Below are positions 1-5,948 of a stretch of DNA of 6,663 bases, one piece after another. The stretch is from Spirochaetota bacterium. GTDB lineage: Bacteria; Spirochaetota; Spirochaetia; DSM-27196; PWMO01. The position numbers were made by a program, and so were the translations under genes. The number at the start of each line of letters is the position of its first letter. The first letter of the stretch is position 1. The stretch lies in the NCBI GenBank assembly GCA_009908925.1, contig JAAAOH010000254.1:1-6663 (forward strand). Direction: 5' to 3'. The notes under the pieces were generated by a model. That model saw only the letters and a program-made list of their open reading frames with translations, made no database searches and had not been told where the DNA came from.

Positions 1-2
1 TC

Positions 3-107
3 CCGACCCCGCCGGTTCGCTGGCGTCGCGGGCAGCGGGGTACGAGTGTGGTGGTGCCGGCCTACGCGGTGGCCGATTTGGCCGAGGCGTGCCAACACGC
101 TGCTTGA
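3..107 (+). CDS. C-terminal fragment of an unidentified protein (5' end outside window)
   Basis: The plus-strand frame is open from the left edge to a TGA at 105-107 and encodes 34 residues, ending with GTSVVVPAYAVADLAEACQH followed by two alanines. Third codon positions are mostly G or C, as in the neighbouring genes, and the tail has a plausible beta-strand then helix character. The stop lies 15 bp before the stop of the convergent phosphatase gene, which is normal spacing for two genes meeting tail to tail. The family cannot be recognised from so short a piece. The minus strand is also open here, so the coding assignment is only moderately likely. Confidence 0.4.
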   Translation, partial: PTPPVRWRRGQRGTSVVVPAYAVADLAEACQHAA

Positions 108-122
108 TACCTCACGAGGGGC

Positions 123-2063
123 TTAGTCCTCGCAGCCTCCGCCGAGCTTGAGCACGACCATCGTCATGTCGTCGTGCTGCGCCTCATTCTGTACAAAGGC
201 ATCCACTTGGACTTTTACGGCCTCCAGAATAGCTTCGGCGCTTTCCGTGCGGTGTTCGGCGACGACACCGTGAATCCGTGCCTCGCCGAACTCCTCCCCG
301 CTCGGACTGCGAGCCTCGACAAGCCCATCGGTGTAGAGTACCAGGGTATCCCCCGCCTCCACCGTCACCACGTCCGTATGATACGCCGTGTCCGACTCGA
401 TACCGACCGGTATTTCCGCAGCGCCGAGCCGTCGCGGCTGCCCGCGCTCGCAGGAGACGAGGAGCCCCGGTAGATGTCCTGCATTGGTGTAGCTCAGAGT
501 CCTCGCGTCCGCTGAAACCGAAACGTATGTGAGCGTGGCAAACCGCCCGATGTCCACGCTTCCGGCCACACCCCGGTTGATTCTGGTGGTGACCTCTCCG
601 GGGTCGGCGGTGTCGGCCTGGGAGAGACGGAAGATCGTTCTGATCATCACCATGATAAGCGCAGCCGGCACACCCTTTCCCGCGACATCACAAATAAGCA
701 CGCCGAATCCGCCGTCGAGGGACACAACATCGTAGTAGTCGCCCCCGACATTCCGCGCCGGCCGTGAATACGCGGAGAGATCGACGCCCGCCCGCCGCGG
801 GAGGACAGACGGCAGCATGTGTCCCTGTATATCGGCCGCCATGCGCAGCTCGCTCTCGAGTTGCTGTTTTTCGAGAACTTCCATGTAATTGAGCAGGTTC
901 GCGAGCGTGACAGAGGCATACTCGCCGAGAACCATGGCGTGATCAAAGTCCGTCCGATTGAAGGGGCGCTCGTTCTGCCGACGAACAACCGAGGCCACGC
1001 CGTACAGGCGACCCTCCAGGAGAATCGGCACAGCCAGAAAGGAGGAGACGTAGCACACCGCGTCCTGCGTCACCCACGCAAGCCGCTCGTCCCGCTCCGG
1101 CTCAGGTATGAAGACGCCCTCTCGATGCCGTACCACCTCCCCGAGCACTGTCTCTCCGATATCGATCGGCCGTCCCTTGAAGTACTTCTCGACCGCACCG
1201 GTCTTCTTCTTCGCAATCTCGGATACTGCGTAGGGAGGCGGATAGAACCCTTCAACGGCCCTGGCCCTGAGCGTGGCCCCGTCCTCGTCGAGCACCAGGA
1301 TGGCACCCGCATCCGCCCCGGTCGTGCCTACAAGGGTCTGCACTGCGTGCTGCAGCACAGTCTCTTCGGGGTGGTGCTGAAGGATAGCGTGGCGAACCCT
1401 TGCCATGAACTCGAAGAGCGTATCGATATTCTGATCCCGGAAATCGACGGCTTCTCTCATCATGAGGTCCGCCTCGTGATGGTAGGCAGTGAACACCCGG
1501 AAATGTGCAATGTAGGTGAGAGGCATCACGCCCGCGAGGATGAACGGGTGGTCGTATCCCTGGACCATGGGAAGGAGATAGGTGGGGGCGAGAAGGACGA
1601 GGATGTCCGTGCGCGACCGCACCACCGGGCCGGAATCGGGCACGTACAGCTCCCGTATATCGACCAGCGCCATAAGGATCAGACCGTAAGCCCCGGCGGG
1701 CAGAAGGACATCGGTTAGCAAGTGAACCAGGAGCGGCGCGTCGTCACCACCGGTTGTGATGCGAAGAACAACAAGCGGAAGCCCGACCGCTGCGAGGATG
1801 AGCGGGAACAATGGTCGGCGCAGGTAGGCATTGAGCCACAGCAGGTAGGCGGCGGCTATCAGGAGATCGGAGAAAATATATACCGACTCATGATGTGCCG
1901 TTGCCGAGCAGAGATCCCGAATTATGAGCACGACCGGAATAGCGAGCAGCCATGCACCACCTGAAAAGCTCCGCCGCCTGAACGCCCAGACGCCGAACGC
2001 GAGGAGAAGGCCGCCGACGAGAAGCCGCGGCCACAGGGACGCAAAGACCGGGTCCACCGTCAT
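123..2063 (-). CDS. Membrane-anchored GAF-domain PP2C/SpoIIE-type serine phosphatase (RsbU-like)
   Basis: This 646-residue protein probably dephosphorylates a STAS-domain anti-sigma antagonist in response to a signal. Residues 13-190 hold about five to seven hydrophobic membrane segments (for example 13-28, 37-49, 85-100, 111-133, 172-190). A GAF-like sensor domain covers about 225-392, with typical text at SFLAVPILLEGRLYGVASVV (341-360). A short helical linker (392-412) leads into the phosphatase domain, about 405-640. All metal-binding motifs of the family are present: GGDYYDV (440-446, D442), CDVAGKGVPAAL (458-469, D459), NAGH (527-530), YTDGLVEAR (577-585, D579) and HDDMTMVV (630-637, D631/D632). 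The enzyme therefore looks active, with its catalytic part in the cytoplasm. The ATG at 2063 is chosen because it precedes the first membrane segment and no later start keeps the whole membrane region. A promoter lies just upstream. The ankyrin gene precedes it on the same strand. The STAS protein at 5357-5905 is a candidate substrate by inference only. Confidence 0.93.
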   Translation of the reverse strand: MTVDPVFASLWPRLLVGGLLLAFGVWAFRRRSFSGGAWLLAIPVVLIIRDLCSATAHHESVYIFSDLLIAAAYLLWLNAYLRRPLFPLILAAVGLPLVVLRITTGGDDAPLLVHLLTDVLLPAGAYGLILMALVDIRELYVPDSGPVVRSRTDILVLLAPTYLLPMVQGYDHPFILAGVMPLTYIAHFRVFTAYHHEADLMMREAVDFRDQNIDTLFEFMARVRHAILQHHPEETVLQHAVQTLVGTTGADAGAILVLDEDGATLRARAVEGFYPPPYAVSEIAKKKTGAVEKYFKGRPIDIGETVLGEVVRHREGVFIPEPERDERLAWVTQDAVCYVSSFLAVPILLEGRLYGVASVVRRQNERPFNRTDFDHAMVLGEYASVTLANLLNYMEVLEKQQLESELRMAADIQGHMLPSVLPRRAGVDLSAYSRPARNVGGDYYDVVSLDGGFGVLICDVAGKGVPAALIMVMIRTIFRLSQADTADPGEVTTRINRGVAGSVDIGRFATLTYVSVSADARTLSYTNAGHLPGLLVSCERGQPRRLGAAEIPVGIESDTAYHTDVVTVEAGDTLVLYTDGLVEARSPSGEEFGEARIHGVVAEHRTESAEAILEAVKVQVDAFVQNEAQHDDMTMVVLKLGGGCED

Positions 2064-2064
2064 G

Positions 2065-2100
2065 CCTACCTAGTGTAGCAACGGCCTCAGCGGCGGTCAA
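2065..2100 (-). promoter_or_regulatory. Sigma70-like promoter for the SpoIIE-type phosphatase gene
   Basis: On the minus strand, TTGACC (2100-2095) and TACACT (2077-2072) are separated by exactly 17 bp, and TGC directly precedes the -10 box as in extended -10 promoters. The -35 matches consensus at 5 of 6 positions and the -10 at 4 of 6. Transcription would begin near 2064-2066, only 1-3 bases before the ATG at 2063, giving a nearly leaderless message. The purine-rich AGGTAGG (2071-2065) could act as a ribosome binding site only in transcripts that start further upstream, such as readthrough from the ankyrin gene. Confidence 0.5.
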
Positions 2101-2111
2101 TCTGCGGCTGT

Positions 2112-2606
2112 CTACCGGACTCCGGCTCCCGCCTCCACCAGCCGTTGCACGATTGCCACGCTGCGACGGGAGTTTCCGTAGCGCATCGCGATGTCGAGTG
2201 GCGTGTTGCCACTGGTGTTCTCCGCCCGCACGTTCGCGCCCGCACGGATCAGGGCGTCGACGCTCTCGATCGACGGTACGGCACGGTGCAGGGGCGTGTT
2301 GGAAAGCGAATCACGGGCGTCCACATTTGCGCCGGCGTCGAGAAGCAACGTGATTATCGCCGAGTGACTCACCGCGAGGTGTAGTGGCGTTCTCCCGAAG
2401 ACGTCGCGGGCGTTCACGTCGGCGCCGTTGTCGATGAGGGTCTGCACGACCTCCACGTGCCCGTGCTGGGCGGCCCAGTGCAGCGGCGTCCGGGTGCGCC
2501 CCTGTGACCAGGCGGGCGTGCCGAGCACCAGAGCGACGACGAGCGCGAGGGCTGCGGTGCGTGTCATAGCGGCGAGATGTGAGGTCGGTGCCAACTGCCT
2601 GCTCAT
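2112..2606 (-). CDS. Small exported ankyrin-repeat protein
   Basis: This 164-residue protein has an N-terminal signal peptide and four ankyrin repeats filling the rest of the chain. The hydrophobic core is around residues 18-29, and a likely signal peptidase I site is Ala-Trp-Ser|Gln at 32-35. The repeats run at about 39-69, 71-101, 102-132 and 133-164. They carry the hallmark TPLHWAAQHGH (40-50), GRTPLHLAV (71-79), SNTPLHRAV (102-110) and GNTPLDIA (133-140), with GADVNARD-like ends. Ankyrin repeats bind other proteins, so the mature product is probably a periplasmic or secreted binding module; no partner or enzymatic domain is visible. The ATG at 2606 is preferred because AGGGAG lies 5 nt upstream. 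An internal ATG at 2567 would give a shorter, more standard signal peptide but has no ribosome binding site. The gene is divergent from the glucosidase and lies 48 bp upstream of the phosphatase gene. Confidence 0.88.
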   Translation of the reverse strand: MSRQLAPTSHLAAMTRTAALALVVALVLGTPAWSQGRTRTPLHWAAQHGHVEVVQTLIDNGADVNARDVFGRTPLHLAVSHSAIITLLLDAGANVDARDSLSNTPLHRAVPSIESVDALIRAGANVRAENTSGNTPLDIAMRYGNSRRSVAIVQRLVEAGAGVR

Positions 2607-2722
2607 GCGTACTCCCTGTTTTTAATGATCGGCAAACGCGGGGACAATTCAATTGAGTCTTGACACAGCCACGGGGTCACTTGACGCTTTGGCCGGTGGC
2701 TGCGACGCTAAGGCTCAACTAT
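2607..2722. other. Divergent intergenic region between the ankyrin and glucosidase genes
   Basis: This 116-bp gap must drive both genes outward. It is AT-richer than its surroundings at 2618-2660. It contains CAATT-C-AATTG (2645-2655), a near-perfect palindrome with a one-base centre. On the plus strand it has two TTGAC words starting at 2660 and 2681, which read as TTGACA and TTGACG (-35-like) and are 21 bp apart. No convincing -10 box lies 16-18 bp downstream of either, so I do not call a defined promoter. On the minus strand only weak candidates exist (TTGAAT at 2652-2647). The layout suits a small regulatory site, but none is proven. Confidence 0.35.
2612..2617 (-). promoter_or_regulatory. 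Ribosome binding site of the ankyrin-repeat gene
   Basis: AGGGAG on the minus strand lies 5 nt before the ATG at 2606. It decides between this start and the internal ATG at 2567, which has no purine-rich stretch in front of it. Confidence 0.55.
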
Positions 2723-4402
2723 ATGAGCTATCACACACCCAGCTGGTGGAAAGAAGCAACCGCCTATCAGATCTATCCCCGCAGTTTCAACGACTCCAAC
2801 GGTGACGGCATCGGAGATCTCGCGGGCATAACAGAAAAGCTCGATTACCTGGGCGAGCTCGGCATCGATCTTCTGTGGATTTCACCGGTGTATCAGTCGC
2901 CGAACGCGGACAACGGATACGATATCAGTGACTACCGCGAGATAATGGATGAGTTCGGAACGATGGGGGACATGACCGAGCTCATTCGTGCCGCCCATGG
3001 TCGGGGTATCCGCATCGTCATGGACCTCGTGGTCAACCATACCTCCGACAAGCATGCCTGGTTTCGCTCCTCCCGCTCCAACCCCGAAGGTCCCTATGGG
3101 GACTATTACATCTGGGGGGCCGGACGCAACGGCGGACCGCCCAATAACTGGCTCTCGGCATTCGGGGGCGAGGCATGGAGCTTCGATGAGCGCCGCGGCC
3201 AGTACTACCTGCATATCTACACACCGAACCAGCCGGATCTCAACTGGGACAATCCGCGTCTGCGCGCCGACATCTACGCGATGATGCGGTTCTGGCTCGA
3301 GCGTGGCGTCGATGGCTTCCGCATGGACGTCATAAATCAGATCTCGAAGCCGCCGGCCCTCCCGGACGACACCGATCCCGCGCCCGGAACCAGACCGGGT
3401 TTTCGTTTCTACACCAACGGACCGAACGTTCACAGCCATATCCGGGAGATGAACGCTGAAGTCCTCTCCCACTACGACATCGTGACCATCGGCGAGATGC
3501 ACGCCACCGGCACCGAGGAAGCCCTTCGTTATGTGTCGCCCGAGCGCAACGAGCTCGACATGATTTTTCATTTCGAGCACATGCTTCTCGATGCAGGACC
3601 GGGCGGGAAGTGGGATGTGAGGCCCATCGACCTCGACGAGCTCAAGAGGGTTTTTACCCGCTGGCAGCAGGCGCTGCACGGCAGGGGCTGGAACAGCCTG
3701 TTTCTCAACAATCACGACTACCCCCGCATGGTCTCACGCTTCGGAGACGACGGCGAGTATCGTGTGCAGTCGGCGAAGCTGCTCGCGGGCGTGACCTACC
3801 TCATGCAGGGTACGCCCTTTCTGTTCCAGGGAGAGGAAATCGGCATGACCAACGCGAGCTTCGAGACGATCGAGTCCTACCGTGACGTGGAAACGCTCAA
3901 CTACTACGCGGAGCAACGCGCGGCGGGCGTCGCGGAGGCGGAGATCATGCGCCGCATTCACCTCGCGAGTCGCGACAACGCCCGCACTCCGTTTCAGTGG
4001 AACGGAGTGCAAGGTGCCGGATTCACGACCGGCACTCCCTGGATACCGCTGAACGACAACTACCGAAGCATCAACCTTGCCGCCCAGTGGGACGAGCCGG
4101 ACTCAGTTCTGAGCTTCTACCGCCGCCTCATCCGGCTTCGCAAGGAGTCGGCTGCCGCGCTCTACGGGGATTTCGAGGTCATCGAGGAGGCGGCATCCCC
4201 TCTGTTCGTCTATCGACGGCAAACCGAAGGGGAGATGCTTACAGTCGTCGCCAACCTGTCCTCTACAAAGCATGCCGCCCCGCAGGAAACGGGCCGGGGA
4301 ACCCTCGCACTGTCGAACTACGCCGACGGCTCGCCCAATATCACCGCGCTCCGTCCGTGGGAGCTGGTGGTGCTCACCGGCGCGCCCGTACAGCCCCGAT
4401 GA
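2723..4402 (+). CDS. GH13 alpha-glucosidase, probable oligo-1,6-glucosidase type
   Basis: This 559-residue cytosolic glycoside hydrolase (no signal peptide) probably releases glucose from the non-reducing end of isomalto-oligosaccharides. The conserved GH13 regions are all present: DLVVNHTS (101-108); GFRMDVIN (198-205) with nucleophile D202; TIGEM (255-259) with acid/base E258; and NNHDYPR (329-335) with D332. QPDLNW (170-175) and the valine after the nucleophile (V203) are the pattern linked to alpha-1,6 preference in this group. DSNGDGIGD (24-32) matches the calcium loop of B. cereus oligo-1,6-glucosidase and dextran glucosidase. RDNARTPFQW (417-426) is also characteristic, and the length is normal for the group. 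Related trehalose-6-phosphate hydrolases and dextran glucosidases share most motifs, so exact substrate is uncertain. ATG 2723 is chosen because the family begins at its SWWKEATAYQIYPRSF segment and AAGG (2710-2713) lies 9 nt upstream; a TTG at 2660 would add 21 unconserved residues. No transporter or regulator gene is adjacent. The 3' end overlaps the oxidoreductase gene tail to tail. Confidence 0.93.
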   Translation: MSYHTPSWWKEATAYQIYPRSFNDSNGDGIGDLAGITEKLDYLGELGIDLLWISPVYQSPNADNGYDISDYREIMDEFGTMGDMTELIRAAHGRGIRIVMDLVVNHTSDKHAWFRSSRSNPEGPYGDYYIWGAGRNGGPPNNWLSAFGGEAWSFDERRGQYYLHIYTPNQPDLNWDNPRLRADIYAMMRFWLERGVDGFRMDVINQISKPPALPDDTDPAPGTRPGFRFYTNGPNVHSHIREMNAEVLSHYDIVTIGEMHATGTEEALRYVSPERNELDMIFHFEHMLLDAGPGGKWDVRPIDLDELKRVFTRWQQALHGRGWNSLFLNNHDYPRMVSRFGDDGEYRVQSAKLLAGVTYLMQGTPFLFQGEEIGMTNASFETIESYRDVETLNYYAEQRAAGVAEAEIMRRIHLASRDNARTPFQWNGVQGAGFTTGTPWIPLNDNYRSINLAAQWDEPDSVLSFYRRLIRLRKESAAALYGDFEVIEEAASPLFVYRRQTEGEMLTVVANLSSTKHAAPQETGRGTLALSNYADGSPNITALRPWELVVLTGAPVQPR

Positions 4403-5360
4403 AGCGCATAACCGCGAGACCGTCAATTGCGCTCGAAATGGGCTCATGCCCCGGATCACGGACACAGCGGACCGCGTCGGAAATCATGTTGGAGAAGTAA
4501 CCCGTCTTCTCTATCGCAGGCGCCTGGTCGTGCTGCAGCGACCGGTATCCCTCGTAGAACGGACTCTCACCGCTGGCCTCGAAACTGAGAACACCGTTGC
4601 CTACCCGTACCCGCCCGCGCTCGAAGCTCAGCTCGAGCTCAAAGACGAGGTGGTCACGCTCACTTCCCACTTCGATAACGACCGGGATTCGTTTCACTCT
4701 CCCGAAGAGATATGCCGACGAAGTGCGACTGCGCATGCGTCCGAAACGGCGGATCAGGTGAGCATGCCCTCCGACCAGAAAATTGATGATATCCACCATG
4801 TGCGTACCGTCATGCAGCAGCACCTGATCGTGGCGTCGCTGACCGAAGCACAGTGTTCCCCGCAGCGAGAGAAGGCGGCCGTAGGTCTCGCGGCGTATGC
4901 AATCCCGAACGGCCAGGTAATCGGAGGAGTACCGGCGTTCGTGATTGGTGACCACGGTTATGCGCCCTGATCGATGGAGCCGGGCGATGCGCTTGGCGGG
5001 GCCGAGGCGGTTTGCCAGCGGCTTCTCGCACACAGCAACGCGCACGCCGCCAATGCCGGCCGCGCGTACCATGCGATAGTGAGAATCCGGATGAGTTGCA
5101 ACGCAGAGCACGTCGGGACGGGTATCGGCGATGAGCTCCTCGACGCCAGGATACGTCGCCCCACAGTCCCAGCGCTCGCGGAAGGCGGCGCGCCGGTTCT
5201 CGTCGATATCGCAGCCCCCGACGAGCTCGCAGTCCTCGTTTGCCATGATTGCACCGGCGTGGGTTGCCGGCTTTTCACGTAACCGATCGTTTTCGAGTAG
5301 GCTGCCGATACGGCCGAGGCCCACAACGGCACACCGCACCTTGTTGAGCGTGGCGGTCAC
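4374..5360 (-). CDS. Gfo/Idh/MocA-family NAD(P)-dependent oxidoreductase
   Basis: This 328-residue protein probably oxidises or reduces a sugar, inositol or related polyol using NAD(P). The N-terminal Rossmann fold shows GLGRIG (14-19) and an acidic residue after strand two (CDID, D51), which tends to favour NAD. The family lysine motif is CEKPLA (111-116, K113). The C-terminal half has DGTHMVDIINFL (184-195), with H187 and D190 at the usual catalytic positions. Length is normal to slightly short. The GTG at 5360 is chosen because it overlaps the TGA of the preceding STAS gene as GTGA and starts 13 codons before the Rossmann loop. A more upstream ATG at 5459 would place 33 unrelated residues inside the STAS gene. 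The coupling implies co-translation with the STAS-zinc ribbon protein. The substrate cannot be read from the sequence. The last 29 bp overlap the convergent glucosidase gene. Confidence 0.88.
   Translation of the reverse strand: MTATLNKVRCAVVGLGRIGSLLENDRLREKPATHAGAIMANEDCELVGGCDIDENRRAAFRERWDCGATYPGVEELIADTRPDVLCVATHPDSHYRMVRAAGIGGVRVAVCEKPLANRLGPAKRIARLHRSGRITVVTNHERRYSSDYLAVRDCIRRETYGRLLSLRGTLCFGQRRHDQVLLHDGTHMVDIINFLVGGHAHLIRRFGRMRSRTSSAYLFGRVKRIPVVIEVGSERDHLVFELELSFERGRVRVGNGVLSFEASGESPFYEGYRSLQHDQAPAIEKTGYFSNMISDAVRCVRDPGHEPISSAIDGLAVMRFIGAVRARR
5357..5360 (-). promoter_or_regulatory. GTGA start/stop overlap coupling STAS and oxidoreductase genes
   Basis: On the minus strand, the GTG start of the oxidoreductase (5360-5358) shares bases with the TGA stop of the STAS gene (5359-5357). 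Only a modest GGGCAGG stretch precedes it inside the STAS gene, so reinitiation by terminating ribosomes is the likely way the second gene is translated. Confidence 0.7.
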
Positions 5361-5905
5361 CCGAGGAATACCTGCCCATCGTCGTCGACGAGGAGAATGG
5401 TCTTGCAGCTCGAGCACCGAAAACGCCCGGACCGCTGCGCCCGCAGCCGCGATGAGCACACGGGACAGGCGAAGCTGCGGGGAAAGGGTGTAACGCGCCT
5501 CCGCGCCCGGCCCGACTCGAGAACGCGCCGCGCATGGTCGACGTCATCCGCAAATGCGAAGAACTCGCTGAACCCGAGAATCTGGAAAACTTCGTAGACC
5601 TTCGGTTGCACCTGCACCAGCGCGATATCGCCGCTCTTGGATTCGAGCACCTTCAGAAAGGCCACGAAGGTGCCGATGCCGGTACTGGAAATATAGGCGA
5701 GTCCACCACAGTGGAACACGAGCCGGTGGTATCCGCTCTCGATTACCTGGTTTATGCGGCGCTGGAACTGGTGGGAGTTGTAGGTGTCGATGTAGCCTTT
5801 GAGGTAGAAGACGGCGCCGCCTTCAACAGCGTCGAGCTCCGTGGCATCGATCGTCAGACTGTCAACGGACTGATTGTCGAAATTGGCAATGGGTTTGCTA
5901 CTCAC
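5357..5905 (-). CDS. STAS-domain (anti-sigma antagonist-like) protein with C-terminal zinc ribbon
   Basis: This 182-residue cytosolic protein has a STAS domain at about 15-115, related to SpoIIAA/RsbV. Known family members bind an anti-sigma kinase when unphosphorylated and are switched off by phosphorylation of one serine. The motif YISSTGIGTF (71-80) aligns with the SpoIIAA phosphosite: S74 corresponds to the phosphorylated Ser58, while S73 replaces Asp57, as in many STAS proteins. After a basic linker (about 132-143 overlaps it; RARRR at 113-117 precedes it) a tail carries C127-P-V-C130 and C144-S-S-C147, a CX2C-X13-CX2C zinc ribbon. Simple RsbV/SpoIIAA proteins are about 110-120 residues and lack this tail. 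The GTG at 5905 follows GGGGGAA (5914-5908); no in-frame ATG lies nearby. An extended -10 promoter sits about 33 bp upstream, and the stop overlaps the oxidoreductase start. The phosphatase at 123-2063 could act on it, but this is inference. Confidence 0.88.
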   Translation of the reverse strand: MSSKPIANFDNQSVDSLTIDATELDAVEGGAVFYLKGYIDTYNSHQFQRRINQVIESGYHRLVFHCGGLAYISSTGIGTFVAFLKVLESKSGDIALVQVQPKVYEVFQILGFSEFFAFADDVDHARRVLESGRARRRVTPFPRSFACPVCSSRLRAQRSGRFRCSSCKTILLVDDDGQVFLG

Positions 5906-5937
5906 GGTTCCCCCGTCCCATACGCATCCGAGAGGGG

Positions 5938-5946
5938 ATTATAGCA
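5938..5946 (-). promoter_or_regulatory. Extended -10 promoter for the STAS-oxidoreductase operon
   Basis: The minus strand reads TGCTATAAT at 5946-5938, a perfect TGnTATAAT extended -10 box in otherwise GC-rich DNA. Only a weak -35 (TTTTCG, 5966-5961, 17-bp spacer) precedes it, which is usual for extended -10 promoters. Transcription would begin near 5931, giving a leader of about 25 nt before the GTG at 5905. The box lies between the birA stop codon (5951-5949) and the STAS start, so the operon can be expressed independently of birA. Confidence 0.55.
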
Positions 5947-5948
5947 GC

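Noticed and set aside
110..132. Possible terminator hairpin (CGAGG at 115-119 pairing with CCTCG at 128-132) at the phosphatase 3' end
   Set aside because: The stem is only 5 bp with an 8-nt loop, it includes the stop codon, and no T-run follows on either strand, so it is not a convincing intrinsic terminator.
819..1718. A 299-codon open frame on the plus strand
   Set aside because: It lies wholly antisense to the phosphatase gene, whose conserved GAF region and linker occupy the opposite strand. Its translation shows no recognisable domain, and long antisense frames are expected in GC-rich DNA.
2660..2722. TTG start for the glucosidase, adding 21 residues
   Set aside because: The added segment is not conserved in the family and is not a signal peptide, and the ATG at 2723 has a suitable AAGG 9 nt upstream.
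2882..3715. A 277-codon open frame on the minus strand
   Set aside because: It is antisense to the conserved catalytic core of the GH13 enzyme and has no recognisable motif.
4272..4970. A 232-codon open frame on the plus strand
   Set aside because: It starts within the glucosidase in another frame and runs antisense to the oxidoreductase; there are no domain motifs.
5361..5459. Upstream ATG start for the oxidoreductase, adding 33 residues
   Set aside because: The added residues are arginine-rich, unlike the family N-terminus, and lie inside the STAS zinc-ribbon coding region. The GTG at 5360 gives a normal start and a typical 4-bp overlap.
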